This document shows positions 56,853-64,000 of a stretch of DNA of 64,000 bases, piece after piece. The stretch comes from CAYQUO01 sp964420835 (GTDB lineage Bacteria > Chloroflexota > Anaerolineae > Anaerolineales > Anaerolineaceae): assembly GCA_964420835.1 (NCBI GenBank), contig CAYQUO010000001.1:259701-323700 (forward strand). Direction: 5' to 3'. The notes below the pieces were generated by a model that worked only from the letters and a program-made list of their open reading frames with translations, made no database searches and was not told the DNA's origin. Every line of letters begins with the position of its first letter. Position 1 is the stretch's first letter. The position numbers and the translations under genes are program-made.

Positions 56853-57614
56853 ATGACATCGATGAAAACCATCTGGGAACAGGAAATGACCGCCCGAACC
56901 TCCGAATGCGACCGGGAAGGGCGCTGGAGGGCGGCCAGCTGCGTGGCCGCCCTTTCCGAGGCTGCCGGCTGGCACGCTTTCCATCTCGGCGCCGGCCACC
57001 CGGAACTGTCCCGCAACGGCATGGCCTGGGTCTGTTCCCGCTTTAAGGTGCATTTTTACCAGCCGGTCAACATCGCCCGGCAGGTGGTCATCCGTACCTG
57101 GCCCAAGGGCGTGCAGCGCCGCCTGTTTTTCATGCGCGACTTCCTCGTGTTGCCGCGGGAAGGCGGCCAGGCCTGTGCCGCAGCCACCTCGGCCTGGACG
57201 CTCATCGACCCGGTCCAGCGCCGCCTGCTGCCTGCCAACGCCCTGGGTGCCGGCCTGCCGGACAATGGCGGGCTGAGCGCCCTGGACGAGCCGCTGGAGA
57301 AGATCGCCCTGCCGGAAGGGATGGTGGAGCGCCTGCGGGTGACCGCCCGCTACAGCGCCCTGGACGTGATGGGGCACGTCAACAACGCCCGTTACATCGA
57401 ATGGATGGCCGATTGCTTCGACCCGGACGAACATACAAACAAAAAGTTGGAATGGATCCAGATCAACTACGCCAGCGAAGTGCTGCCGGGCGAGGAGGTT
57501 TCGCTGCGTAGCGCCCCCCATCCAACAGAGGCCGGTATTCACTTGTTCGAGGGCTGGAACCTCACCCGTGAGGTGCGCGCCTTCGAGGCCGCCTGGTGTT
57601 GGGGAGGGCATTGA
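56853..57614 (+). CDS. Acyl-ACP thioesterase
   Basis: A 253-residue double-hotdog protein of the FatA/FatB family. The N-terminal hotdog (WEQEMTARTSECDREGRWRA) and C-terminal hotdog with RYSALDVMGHVNNARYIEWMAD, the family's Asn/His active-site stretch, are both present. It releases fatty acids from acyl carrier protein. It has its own 5' region, divergent from gntR. Confidence 0.88.
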   Translation: MTSMKTIWEQEMTARTSECDREGRWRAASCVAALSEAAGWHAFHLGAGHPELSRNGMAWVCSRFKVHFYQPVNIARQVVIRTWPKGVQRRLFFMRDFLVLPREGGQACAAATSAWTLIDPVQRRLLPANALGAGLPDNGGLSALDEPLEKIALPEGMVERLRVTARYSALDVMGHVNNARYIEWMADCFDPDEHTNKKLEWIQINYASEVLPGEEVSLRSAPHPTEAGIHLFEGWNLTREVRAFEAAWCWGGH

Positions 57615-57637
57615 ATAAGGGAATTTTCGTGAGGGGA

Positions 57638-57665
57638 TTGAAATGGACCCGGGAATGTCTATACT
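57638..57665 (+). promoter_or_regulatory. Promoter of the Pro/Thr-rich lipoprotein gene
   Basis: TTGAAA (57638-57643) and TATACT (57660-57665) are spaced 16 bp apart, about 50 bp before the start codon. Confidence 0.75.
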
Positions 57666-57716
57666 ATAGGGTTTGATGGGATTAACCCGGCAGACAAGGC
57701 TTTCAGGAGGTGCAGT

Positions 57717-58781
57717 ATGCAAAAGCGAAAGCAGGTTTCCAGGCTCCTTGCCCTATTCATCCTCTTTCTGCTCGTCCTGGCCTGCAACCTGCCCACCGGT
57801 GGAAGGGTTGAGCAGGTGACCAGGGAGGGTGATGTTCCTGGGCAGGCATTAACCAACACCGCTCCCATGCCGCCAGCCCCCACGGAACAGCCAGCCGCCA
57901 CAACCACCTACACAGCCACCATCCCCCCGCACCAGGCCACGCCATCCGCCCCCAGCGGCAAGCCCTCCGTCATCGCCGACCAGGAGAGCATCGGTACAGC
58001 CCCCCAGGGGCGGGCCTACGGCGGCGATGACTACTACAACGGCCGCCTGGAGCGCCCCTTTACCGACCTGATGCATTACCAGGTCTACCTGGACATCGTC
58101 AACGCCGGCTTGGTGTTCAACCCGCCGTTCTTCTACTTCTCCCTGCGGCTGGAGGGCAGCCCAAACAAGTTTGAGGGCCAGCCGCCGGTCTACGGCTTCG
58201 AGATCGACACCGACATCGACGGCCGGGGCGACTTCCTCCTGGCGGCCAGCCCGCCATTCACCACCGAGTGGTCTCAGGAGGGCGTGCGGGTATGGGAGGA
58301 CGCCAACGGGGATGTCGGCGGGCAGACGCCCGTCCGCGCCGACCCGCCCTTCGGCAGTGGTGACGGCTACGAAAAACTGGTCTTCGAGCCCGGCGCCGTT
58401 GGCGAAAACCCCGACCTGTTGTGGGTGCGTCTCGACCCGGTGAACCCGGTTATCATCCAGTTCGCCCTGCACCGCTCGCTTTTCACCGGCCAACTGGCCT
58501 TTGCCTGGGGCGCCTACGCTGATGGTTTCCTGCGCAAGCCGGAGGGCTTTGACTTCAACGACCGCTTCACCCAGGAGGAGGCCGGAAGCGCCCAAAAGGA
58601 GCCGCACTTCCCCCTCAAGGCCTTCCACTCCTTCGACAACACCTGCCGAACGACTTACGGTACAGCCCCCGCCGGACAGCCGGGTATCTGCCCGGTGTAC
58701 ATTCCGCCCACCCAGACGGGCCTTCCTCCTGCCACACCCACCCCCGTGCCGCCGGGCATCGTCATCCCGCTGCTCCCTTAA
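57717..58781 (+). CDS. Large lipoprotein of unknown function
   Basis: 354 residues. A lipobox LVLAC lies at about 19-23. A Thr/Pro/Ala-rich linker (about 45-85) is followed by a domain of about 230 residues with Asp-rich segments (FEIDTDIDGRGDFLLAA, WEDANGDVGG) that resemble calcium-binding beta-sandwich surfaces. A second Pro-rich tail ends the protein. It is probably anchored to the outer face of the membrane. No family was recognised. Confidence 0.7.
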   Translation: MQKRKQVSRLLALFILFLLVLACNLPTGGRVEQVTREGDVPGQALTNTAPMPPAPTEQPAATTTYTATIPPHQATPSAPSGKPSVIADQESIGTAPQGRAYGGDDYYNGRLERPFTDLMHYQVYLDIVNAGLVFNPPFFYFSLRLEGSPNKFEGQPPVYGFEIDTDIDGRGDFLLAASPPFTTEWSQEGVRVWEDANGDVGGQTPVRADPPFGSGDGYEKLVFEPGAVGENPDLLWVRLDPVNPVIIQFALHRSLFTGQLAFAWGAYADGFLRKPEGFDFNDRFTQEEAGSAQKEPHFPLKAFHSFDNTCRTTYGTAPAGQPGICPVYIPPTQTGLPPATPTPVPPGIVIPLLP

Positions 58782-58959
58782 CCTGCCTTGGGCTGGTTGC
58801 GCCCCCGGCGGTTCGGCTTTCTGAAGAGAAGGCGCGGCAATCCCGGCTCTTTCGCCTTGGGGTTGGCTTTCCCCAAATGTGTTATATTGCAGGGAACCGG
58901 CTCCGGCCGAACGATTGCCCCCTCTCCGCTGCGCACCCCGGAAGGGCCCGGTTCTGCCA

Positions 58960-60387
58960 ATGACCTTTACCCGCAGCACGTTCCTCCTGTTCTTTCTGCT
59001 CGTCCTGGCGGTTTACTGGCTGCTGCGCAAACCGCGGGCACAGAACACCTGGCTGCTGCTGGTCAGCCTCGTTTTCTACGCCTGGTTCGACTGGAAGAAC
59101 GCCCTTGTTATGCTGGCGCTGGCGGCAGCCGATTTTGTCATCGCCCGGGCCATCGCCCCAGGGTCCGCCGGAGGGCAGGCACGGCGGGGCTGGTTGTTCG
59201 CCCTCAGCCTGCTCCTCAACCTGGGAGCCCTGGCTCTCTTCCGTTACCTGAACCTCTTTAATTTAATGGCACAGCGCCTGGCCGGCCTCCTGGGCGGCCT
59301 GGGTTGGCAGGTGCAGTTGCCGCTGCTCAGCCTGGCGTTGCCCGTCGGCATTTCCTTCATCACCTTTAAGAAACTCAGTTACATCCTGGATGTTTCCCGT
59401 GGGCGCATCCAGCCCTGCGGCGACCCGGTCGCCTACGGCCTGTACGTCTTCTTCTTCCCCCAGGTGCAGGCCGGGCCGATCGACCGGGCGGGCAGCCTGC
59501 TGCCCCAGTTGCAGGCGCCAAGGCGCTGGCAGTGGGGCCTGGCCGGCGGGGCGCTTCCACTCCTGCTGCTCGGCCTGTTCAAAAAGATCGTCATCGCCGA
59601 CAGCCTCATCCCGCTGGTGAACCGCATTTTCGCCCTCAGCCACCCCTCGCAGGTGCTCGTGCTCTCGGCTGCCCTGGGGTTTACGCTGCAGGTGCTGGCC
59701 GATTTTTCCGCCTACACCGACCTGTCGCGCGCCCTGGCGCTGCTGCTCGGCCTGCACACCCCGGAGAACTTCCGCCAGCCCTACCTGGCCCACTCGCCGA
59801 CGGAGTTCTGGAACCGCTGGCACATCACGCTTTCCACCTGGCTGCGCGATTACATCTTCTTCCCCCTGCGCCGCCGCCTGTTGCGCCCGCCGTACCTGTC
59901 GCGTCCCTGGCTGGGCCTGCTTTTGCCCCCGATGGCGGCCATGCTGGCCAGCGGCATCTGGCATGGCGCCGGCTGGACCTACCTGCTGTGGGGGGCGCTG
60001 CACGGGCTGTGGATCGTGGCCTACCAGGCGCTGGGCCTTGGCGGCGTCTGGCGGCCTGGCGGCTTCCTCAGGCGGTCGCTGGCCTGGCTGGCTGCCTTCG
60101 CCTTCATCGTCTTCAGTTGGGCGCTCTTCCGCTCCATCTCGCTGGAGTGGTTCCTGCGCCTGCTGTTCCAGGCGCCCTTCAGCCGCGGGCTTGCCGATTG
60201 GGCGGTGGCGCTGGGGAATTTCACCACGGTGGCTTTTTATGCCCTGCCCTTGTGGCTGAAGATGCTGGCCGACCGGTTTTCACAGCGCCTGGCCTGGCTG
60301 CAGCCGGCCTGGTACGCCGGCGCGGCCGCCCTGCTGGTGCTGTATTCCGGCGCCCCGGCCAGCGATTTCATTTACTTCAGGTTTTAA
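58960..60387 (+). CDS. MBOAT-family O-acyltransferase (AlgI/DltB-like)
   Basis: 475 residues with about eleven membrane helices. MBOAT signatures are FFFPQVQAGPIDRAGSLLPQ, EFWNRWHITLSTWLRDYIFFPL and the catalytic His in SGIWHGAGWTYLLWGALHG. It transfers acyl groups to an extracellular glycan or other surface acceptor. I chose ATG 58960, which follows GGAAGGG. A TATATT -10-like element is at 58883-58888. It is coupled to the next gene, an SGNH-like partner. Confidence 0.92.
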   Translation: MTFTRSTFLLFFLLVLAVYWLLRKPRAQNTWLLLVSLVFYAWFDWKNALVMLALAAADFVIARAIAPGSAGGQARRGWLFALSLLLNLGALALFRYLNLFNLMAQRLAGLLGGLGWQVQLPLLSLALPVGISFITFKKLSYILDVSRGRIQPCGDPVAYGLYVFFFPQVQAGPIDRAGSLLPQLQAPRRWQWGLAGGALPLLLLGLFKKIVIADSLIPLVNRIFALSHPSQVLVLSAALGFTLQVLADFSAYTDLSRALALLLGLHTPENFRQPYLAHSPTEFWNRWHITLSTWLRDYIFFPLRRRLLRPPYLSRPWLGLLLPPMAAMLASGIWHGAGWTYLLWGALHGLWIVAYQALGLGGVWRPGGFLRRSLAWLAAFAFIVFSWALFRSISLEWFLRLLFQAPFSRGLADWAVALGNFTTVAFYALPLWLKMLADRFSQRLAWLQPAWYAGAAALLVLYSGAPASDFIYFRF

Positions 60388-60396
60388 GGGAATGAA

Positions 60397-61419
60397 ATGA
60401 TGCGCCCGTTCCTGCGTTTTCTTATTTGCTTCAGCCTCATCCTCGGCTGGACCACCTGGCGGCTGCCGCTGCAATCCGGCGTCCGCTACCCGCGCACCCC
60501 CGGCCCGGATTTTGACCCCGCCATGCGCCTGGATTACCGGGATCACATCAACGAACTTCGGCCGCGCATTGTGCTGATGGGCGATTCCACCCTGCAGGAC
60601 AGTGTGGATATTGAGGCCCTCGCCCGGCTGATGGGCGAACCCGTTTACGGCATCCCGATGGTGGCCTCGGCGTCGGCCATGTGGTATGCCGTGCTGAAGA
60701 ACAACATCCTTGAGGCGGAGGTGAAGCCCGGCGTGCTGGTGCTCTTCTACCGCTCCACGCTGCTCACCACGCCGGATTACCGCGTTTACGGCCGTTACTT
60801 CACCCTGCTGGACGAACTGGCCGGCGCCGACGAGGACCTGCTGGTGGAGCGCTCGTACCTGCTGCCGATGGGCCCGCTGGCGCGCCTGGCCGAGCGCTGG
60901 CTGCCGCTCTTCGGAGAAAGGCAATCCGTGCGCCAGCGCATCGATGCCCGCCTGCAGGGCCTGTTGCCGGAGTGGCTGCTGGGTTACGGCGAGGGGTGCC
61001 TGCAGCAGTCCATCCGGGATGTCTATTCCGCCGACCTGGACATGGATGACTTCAACATCCAGATCAAGATCGCCGAATCCTACCTGCTGGAGGGGACGAA
61101 CCTGTTCTTCCCCTGGCAGGTGAACCGCTCCTACCTGCCGGAGTACGTCCGCCTGAGCCATGAGAACGGCATCCGCCTGGTCCTGGTGGAAACGAAGACC
61201 CTCGGCGGAACGGGCGGGGCCACGACCGACCTGCTGCTGCGGCTGTACGAGCGGGACCTGCGGGCCTGGCTGGCCCGGAACGATGTGCCCCTCCTCAGCT
61301 ACGCCGGGGATGAGCGCCTGCCGCCGGCGCTGTTCCGTGACCCGATCCACCTGAACGCCGGGGGCAGAGAGGTGTTTACCGGCATCCTGGCTGCGGACCT
61401 GGCTGCCCTGCAGCAATAA
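60397..61419 (+). CDS. SGNH-hydrolase-like partner of the MBOAT protein (AlgJ/AlgX/DltD-like role)
   Basis: 340 residues. An N-terminal membrane anchor (RFLICFSLILGWTTW) is followed by an SGNH-type domain with block I IVLMGDSTLQDS (GDS) and block V FRDPIHLNAGGREVF (DxxH). Proteins of this type work with MBOAT proteins to acylate exopolysaccharides. It begins 9 bp after the MBOAT gene. The substrate glycan is unknown. Confidence 0.82.
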   Translation: MMRPFLRFLICFSLILGWTTWRLPLQSGVRYPRTPGPDFDPAMRLDYRDHINELRPRIVLMGDSTLQDSVDIEALARLMGEPVYGIPMVASASAMWYAVLKNNILEAEVKPGVLVLFYRSTLLTTPDYRVYGRYFTLLDELAGADEDLLVERSYLLPMGPLARLAERWLPLFGERQSVRQRIDARLQGLLPEWLLGYGEGCLQQSIRDVYSADLDMDDFNIQIKIAESYLLEGTNLFFPWQVNRSYLPEYVRLSHENGIRLVLVETKTLGGTGGATTDLLLRLYERDLRAWLARNDVPLLSYAGDERLPPALFRDPIHLNAGGREVFTGILAADLAALQQ

Positions 61420-61422
61420 GAA

Positions 61423-61451
61423 CCCCACAGGCGGATGGAAGGCCTGTGGGG
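61423..61451. terminator. Hairpin between convergent genes
   Basis: A perfect 10-bp stem CCCCACAGGC/GCCTGTGGGG with a 9-nt loop lies between the stops of the SGNH-like gene and the convergent secreted-protein gene. On the minus strand it is followed by TTCTTA. It could end transcription in both directions. Confidence 0.6.
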
Positions 61452-61474
61452 GTGAGCCTTAAGAACGCTGCGGG

Positions 61475-63148
61475 TTACTTTCGGGCTGCCTTCCTGCGCC
61501 GAAGCAGGCCGGCAAACACCAGGCCCATCGGCAGGGCGATCGAGCCGCCGCAGGGCAGGAACCGGCGGATGCCGCCGCGCTCCTGCTCCTCCTGCGGAGC
61601 GTTGGGCTGCCGGGGTTCGCCTGGTGCGGCCGGGGGTTGCCCGCCAGCCTGGCTGCCGATGAAGCCCAGGTCGTCGATCCAGACGGTGCCTTTATTGTCC
61701 GTGCCCGGGGAGGCGGAGGCGCCGAAACCCAGCCCCAGGACGGCATCGGTGTGGGTGAAGGGGGCGCCACCGTTCTCCTCCCATTCCACGCGCTGGAAGT
61801 TCCCCCAGGGGATCTCGATGTAAGCCCAGCCGTCAGCGCTTTCGGGCGGGGTTTCCATTTCGTAAACGTTGGATTCCTGGTTGGCCGGGTCGCCGGCATA
61901 CAGGTCCACGTGGATGATCACCCCCGCCGGTTGGGCATGGATGAAAAAGCCCAGGCCCTGCTGCCCGCTCCAGTCCCGTGGTTCCCCGTGGTGCAGCGTG
62001 CAGGTAACCCAACTGTCGGCCGGGACGAAGAACTCCATCTTCAGGGAGGCGTTCCCGCTGTGGGCCAGGCTGCCGTCGGGGGCGCAGGTGATGCTGCTTG
62101 GGGTGGTTTCATCCCGGTAGGTCTCCCAGCCGGTCGTTCCGGGGGGCGTGCCGCCCTCAAAGGGGTCGATCAACCCGTCGCCGGCCGGCTGGCCGCCCGG
62201 CAGGGGCGGGGGCTGCTGCCCTTCACCCGGTTGCGGCTGCTGCGGCTGGCCTTCCCCCTGCGCCGGCGCGGGAGGCTGGGCGGGTGCTTCCGCCCGCCAG
62301 CGGTTGTAGAACACGTTCAGCACCGGCACGAACTCCTCTGCCGCCTTGCGGTTGCCCTGCTGGTTGGGGTGGTCGTCCTCCGAGGGATACGCCGTGGTGT
62401 TGCGCGGGTTGTTGATCACGTGCTCCACCTGGCCGTTGCCGTACCGGTGGTGGTTGTCGGGGCCGGTGAGCACGTTGTAGAAGTCATAGACCGCCACATT
62501 CCTGAGGGGGTAGTTGTTCTCCCGCAGCCAGTCCTCCACCAGCCAGTTGTTGAAGGCCCGGGCATTGCGTGCGTAGGTATTGTCGGACAGCGGCGGGGCG
62601 GTGATGACGATGAAGAGTTTGTCCGGCCGGCTCTGGAAGTAGGACAAAATCCGGTTGTAAACCCATTTGGCATGCCCCACGGTCAGCCCTTCCTCCTCCG
62701 AGGGGGGATCGTTCGGGTTGCCCTCCAGCGCCGAGTTGGGGAAGCAGGACTTGAACAGGATGATGCTGTTCTCGCCGCCGGGGTCGGACCGGCTGCGGGT
62801 GTACTCCGAGTTCTGCCCGCTCTCGTTGTAAACCGCCTGCATGATGGTCGGCGTATCGTCGCCGGCGAACCACTTCGTCCAGTTGGGGATGTCGGTGCGG
62901 TCGCCGATGGAATCCGGCCCCCATCCGTAGTTGGTGTCGCTGACGAAGTAGTTGTTCCGGTCGAGGGCAATCCCCAGGCCGCCGTTGTCGTCCCGCAGCC
63001 AGTTCTCACCGGTGGAGTGGTGGATGAAGATCAGTTTCACCGGCTGCGCCGGCGGGTTGGGGTTGTCGGCCTGGGCTGGGGGTGCGGGTTGGGGCGCTGC
63101 GCCGAGCATGAGGATCGCGGCGATGACGGAAAACAAAATTCGTTTCAT
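61475..63148 (-). CDS. Secreted SGNH-like protein with Pro-rich linker, carbohydrate-binding-like domain and C-terminal anchor
   Basis: 557 residues. A signal peptide (1-27) is followed by an SGNH-like domain (about 35-275: KLIFIHHSTGENWLRDD, then SEDDHPNQQGNRKAAEEF). A Pro/Gln/Gly-rich linker (about 280-335) leads to a jelly-roll-like domain (about 340-510: LKMEFFVPADSWVTCTLHHG, VWIDDLGFIGS). The end PCGGSIALPMGLVFAGLLRRRK is a short Cys/Gly motif, hydrophobic helix and basic tail, like CTERM sorting signals. The start at 63148 has GGGAGGG upstream. Confidence 0.75.
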   Translation of the reverse strand: MKRILFSVIAAILMLGAAPQPAPPAQADNPNPPAQPVKLIFIHHSTGENWLRDDNGGLGIALDRNNYFVSDTNYGWGPDSIGDRTDIPNWTKWFAGDDTPTIMQAVYNESGQNSEYTRSRSDPGGENSIILFKSCFPNSALEGNPNDPPSEEEGLTVGHAKWVYNRILSYFQSRPDKLFIVITAPPLSDNTYARNARAFNNWLVEDWLRENNYPLRNVAVYDFYNVLTGPDNHHRYGNGQVEHVINNPRNTTAYPSEDDHPNQQGNRKAAEEFVPVLNVFYNRWRAEAPAQPPAPAQGEGQPQQPQPGEGQQPPPLPGGQPAGDGLIDPFEGGTPPGTTGWETYRDETTPSSITCAPDGSLAHSGNASLKMEFFVPADSWVTCTLHHGEPRDWSGQQGLGFFIHAQPAGVIIHVDLYAGDPANQESNVYEMETPPESADGWAYIEIPWGNFQRVEWEENGGAPFTHTDAVLGLGFGASASPGTDNKGTVWIDDLGFIGSQAGGQPPAAPGEPRQPNAPQEEQERGGIRRFLPCGGSIALPMGLVFAGLLRRRKAARK

Positions 63149-63187
63149 GGGTCCCTCCCTGGATCTCCAGTGTATCATTGTTCCAGA

Positions 63188-63379
63188 TCACCTGGAATAC
63201 ATTGTATTGTAACCCCGGCCCGGTTTCAACAACCATTTTTCCCTGGTTGCCAGGATTCTCCATGCCCCGGATGCCTTCAGAACCAGCAGGTCGCGCAGCG
63301 CCAGGTAGCGCACACCCGGTTCGCCCTCTTCCAGCAGCCAGGGCAGGGGGGCGGCGTTCAGTTGGAATCTCCAGTCCAT
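63188..63379 (-). pseudogene. Truncated N-terminal remnant
   Basis: 63 residues starting MDWRFQLNAAPLPWLLEEGE, with PGVRYLALRDLL. This resembles the N-terminus of larger cyclase/prenyltransferase-like or HEAT-like proteins (WLLExxxPxVRYLALRDLL). After LRDLL the sequence loses family character and stops. The start codon still has a good AGGAGAG site. It is most likely a deletion remnant, but an expressed short peptide cannot be excluded. Confidence 0.5.
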
Positions 63380-63522
63380 GTTTGTCTCTCCTGAGGATTT
63401 AACATAAACAGATATAGTCAAATGTTACATCAGAAAACCATGGACACTTATATTATTTACCATGCTATTATTGGTGTTATCAGGCCGCGACTGCCCAAAG
63501 ACCGCCGGCCAGGGAGGGATGT

Positions 63523-63987
63523 ATGGATCTCAAAGCACTGCCGTTGGTCGTGATCACGCTTCTCTTGTCCGCATGCATCGGGCTGGGGAGCAACACCGCA
63601 GCGGGCGGGCAGCCCGGGCCCGATATCTGGCCGACGTCACCTGCCGCGGATGCTCCACAGGACCTGGGCTGGATCAAACGCGGCGATGCCGCAACCTGGC
63701 CTGCCTACCTGCCTGCGGACATCCCGCCGCTGGAGGGCAGTATTCGCCTGGTCATGGAGGGCGGCGACAGGGTGCGCATCTTCTATGAGGACATGACGAA
63801 GGAGCAGGTCGACCAGTACCTGCAGCTTCTCCAGCAGCAGGGCTTCCACCTGCAATACCAGGTCTATGTCCAGGAAGGATTCCCCGACAACTCGGCGGAG
63901 CGCATGAAAAAGGGGGATTACGATGCTGTGGACATCACGAAAGGCGTTGTTACAGTCACAAAAGTCCATAGAAAAGGTAGAAAATAG
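63523..63987 (+). CDS. Small lipoprotein of unknown function
   Basis: 154 residues with a lipobox LLLSAC at 14-19. The mature part has WPAYLPADIPPLEGSIRLVM followed by an alpha/beta region (EDMTKEQVDQYLQLLQQQGF). This kind of domain is common in small lipoproteins of Chloroflexota and Firmicutes with unknown roles. A weak promoter (TGGACA at 63441-63446, TATTAT at 63466-63471, 19-bp spacer) lies upstream. The sequence ends 13 bp before the window edge. Confidence 0.75.
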   Translation: MDLKALPLVVITLLLSACIGLGSNTAAGGQPGPDIWPTSPAADAPQDLGWIKRGDAATWPAYLPADIPPLEGSIRLVMEGGDRVRIFYEDMTKEQVDQYLQLLQQQGFHLQYQVYVQEGFPDNSAERMKKGDYDAVDITKGVVTVTKVHRKGRK

Positions 63988-64000
63988 AGAGAGTTCCAGT

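Noticed and set aside
61637..63394. Plus-strand ORF of 585 residues opposite the secreted SGNH-like protein
   Set aside because: Val/Gly/Arg-rich without domains or a ribosome-binding site. The minus-strand protein has a signal peptide and coherent domains.
1..64000. CRISPR arrays, insertion sequences, prophage, tRNA or rRNA genes
   Set aside because: No regularly spaced repeats, transposase or integrase genes, terminal inverted repeats with target duplications, or RNA-gene signatures were seen by eye.

Overview
The window looks like a high-GC bacterial chromosome segment, most likely from Chloroflexota (Anaerolineae-like). This is an inference from gene content: a complete LysW-dependent aminoadipate lysine pathway, DUF5320 proteins, a NifX/ferredoxin-ATPase cluster, and Thr/Pro-rich lipoproteins. 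No rRNA, tRNA, CRISPR array, insertion sequence or prophage was seen. Genes lie in short operons on both strands, and the only clearly broken gene is a remnant near the right end.

Layout. 0-5.4 kb: a partial DUF4380-like gene, a cation efflux (CDF) protein, a TPM-domain/LemA-like pair, an orphan corrinoid protein and an aldo/keto reductase. 5.4-13.7 kb: a lipoprotein divergent from metE, then a redox group (AIF-like FAD reductase, a DsbA-like protein with an in-frame UGA, an AhpD-like CxxC protein), AlkA glycosylase, DUF488 and DUF362 proteins. 13.9-24.9 kb: an ABC exporter divergent from a peroxiredoxin whose peroxidatic Cys codon is UGA; a GT4 glycosyltransferase; a YgiQ-like radical SAM protein; a PIG-L deacetylase with a histidine phosphatase; a small XRE protein; a macrodomain protein; PerR and catalase; and a 59-residue protein behind a structured leader. 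25-34 kb: PadR with two DUF5320 proteins, OsmC, then a metal/Fe-S cluster (XRE-cupin-NifX fusion, PPOX, NifX-like, two ferredoxin-containing MinD-type ATPases, a two-repeat beta protein, a MIP18-family protein) followed by ZIP, CobW-like and DUF364 proteins. 35-41 kb: a Fur-family regulator divergent from cbiMQO and larB-larE-larC (nickel or cobalt uptake, and nickel-pincer nucleotide synthesis). 41-51.5 kb: the lysine gene set lysW-X-Y-Z-J-K, then homocitrate synthase, two-subunit homoaconitase, homoisocitrate dehydrogenase and a second LysX. Each half is preceded by a short leader ORF and an intrinsic terminator. 51.7-64 kb: a membrane protein, family-5 uracil-DNA glycosylase, a GntR-led operon of two hydrolase-fold proteins that both lack catalytic residues, an acyl-ACP thioesterase, lipoproteins, an MBOAT/SGNH acyl-transfer pair, and a secreted SGNH-like protein.

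The most interesting result is two probable selenoproteins. In the DsbA-like gene (9708-10406) and the peroxiredoxin gene (16014-16721), TGA sits exactly at the catalytic Cys position, the frame is open on both sides, and a short hairpin with G at loop position 2 lies 17-20 nt downstream, as expected of a bacterial SECIS. The peroxiredoxin, perR and catalase genes carry the same Fur/PerR-type box, suggesting one peroxide regulon. Two tandem attenuators in the lysine cluster, a riboswitch-like leader at 24651-24752, and an operon of apparently inactivated hydrolases are also worth follow-up.
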